Below are positions 63,707-64,000 of a stretch of DNA of 64,000 bases, piece by piece. Made by a program: the position numbers and the translations under genes. The notes under the pieces were generated by a model. It had not been told where the DNA came from. It made no database searches and saw only the letters and a program-made list of their open reading frames with translations. Position 1 is the first letter of the stretch. Each line of letters opens with the position of its first letter. Source of the stretch: Akkermansia muciniphila (GTDB lineage Bacteria; Verrucomicrobiota; Verrucomicrobiia; Verrucomicrobiales; Akkermansiaceae); NCBI RefSeq assembly GCF_018709685.1, contig NZ_JABDHQ010000005.1, positions 1-64,000 of the forward strand, in the 5' to 3' direction.

Positions 63707-64000
63707 ATGATTATCGCCCCCCTTTCCGACGCCGCCCGGTACGAGAACCTGAATCCGCTGTTCAAGCGTGCCTTTGATTTTGTGAGGGAGGCCGGTCCGG
63801 CCACCCTGGAACCGGGGCCCCATGTGCTGGTTCAGGATGCCTTGGTCGTCATGGTGAATGAACCTGTGATGAAGAAGCCGGAGAAGGCCCGCATGGAAGT
63901 GCACGACAGGTTCATAGACATCCACGTGCCCCTTTCACGGGAGGAAGGGTTTGCGTGGAAGGACCGTGCAGCCCTGGAAAAGCCTTCCGAACCGTTCAAT
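63707..64000 (+). CDS. YhcH/YjgK/YiaL family protein (NanQ-like), partial
   Basis: The first 98 codons are present; the gene runs off the right edge. It begins MIIAPLSDAARYENLNPLF and contains HDRFIDIHVPLSREEGFAWKD, the segment with metal-binding His/Glu of the DUF386 (YhcH) cupin-like family. The E. coli relative YhcH (NanQ) is an N-acetylneuraminate anomerase in sialic-acid use, which would suit a mucin degrader. The function here is inferred. Confidence 0.85.
   Translation, partial: MIIAPLSDAARYENLNPLFKRAFDFVREAGPATLEPGPHVLVQDALVVMVNEPVMKKPEKARMEVHDRFIDIHVPLSREEGFAWKDRAALEKPSEPFN

Overview
The window is a high-GC bacterial chromosome segment with no rRNA. Gene content and style (FtsK, GatCA, a Bat aerotolerance operon with MoxR and DUF58 proteins, a CcsBA haem-export fusion, a type I-C-like CRISPR array, rubrerythrin, KatE) fit a gut Verrucomicrobiota, most likely Akkermansia. 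That assignment is inference from gene content; there is no marker such as 16S rRNA here.

Layout. 1-7.2 kb: the end of an unidentified gene, ftsK, a lipoprotein, rubrerythrin, ccsBA and tRNA-Val. 7.2-11.1 kb: an AT-richer island beside that tRNA, with two tail-fibre-like proteins built from a His-containing repeat. 11.1-21.4 kb: katE, three small or secreted proteins, putA and an acyltransferase. 21.75-22.75 kb: a 16-repeat CRISPR array with no cas genes nearby. 23-24 kb: an aldo/keto reductase. 24.2-35.4 kb: a leftward run of eleven genes, from two coiled-coil membrane proteins through gatC, gatA, moxR, a DUF58 protein and a DUF4381-like protein to BatA, a BatB/BatC fusion with 25 tandem 15-bp units, and a BatD/BatE fusion. 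35.7-40.2 kb: a rightward operon of membrane/TPR proteins and a pseudokinase fused to a formylglycine-enzyme-like domain. 40.3-42.3 kb: an active and an inactive trypsin-like protease plus an unlisted 42-residue membrane peptide. 42.4-44.4 kb: tRNA-Gly followed by a second, partly decayed copy of the tail-fibre-like island. 44.4-47 kb: an acyltransferase, a self-cleaving S24 repressor with an apparently leaderless promoter, and a divergent small membrane protein.

47.4-63.4 kb is a redox/detoxification region: Fe-dependent alcohol dehydrogenase, FMN reductase, cyclophilin-like protein, DUF418, EamA transporter, DUF3737, PatB-type C-S lyase, DUF362, aldo/keto reductase, alpha/beta hydrolase, phosphoesterase, flavodoxin, and a carboxymuconolactone-decarboxylase/cupin protein, ending with a MerR regulator. 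I find four copies of a 15-bp dyad (consensus near TTACAGTTACTCTAA). One is at merR and the other three lie in the promoters of three of these operons. This suggests one MerR protein controls the whole region, much as AdhR/NmlR-type regulators control aldehyde-stress genes. An AT-rich OLD-family nuclease gene (59.1-60.8 kb) interrupts it and looks acquired. The right edge cuts a YhcH/NanQ-like gene.
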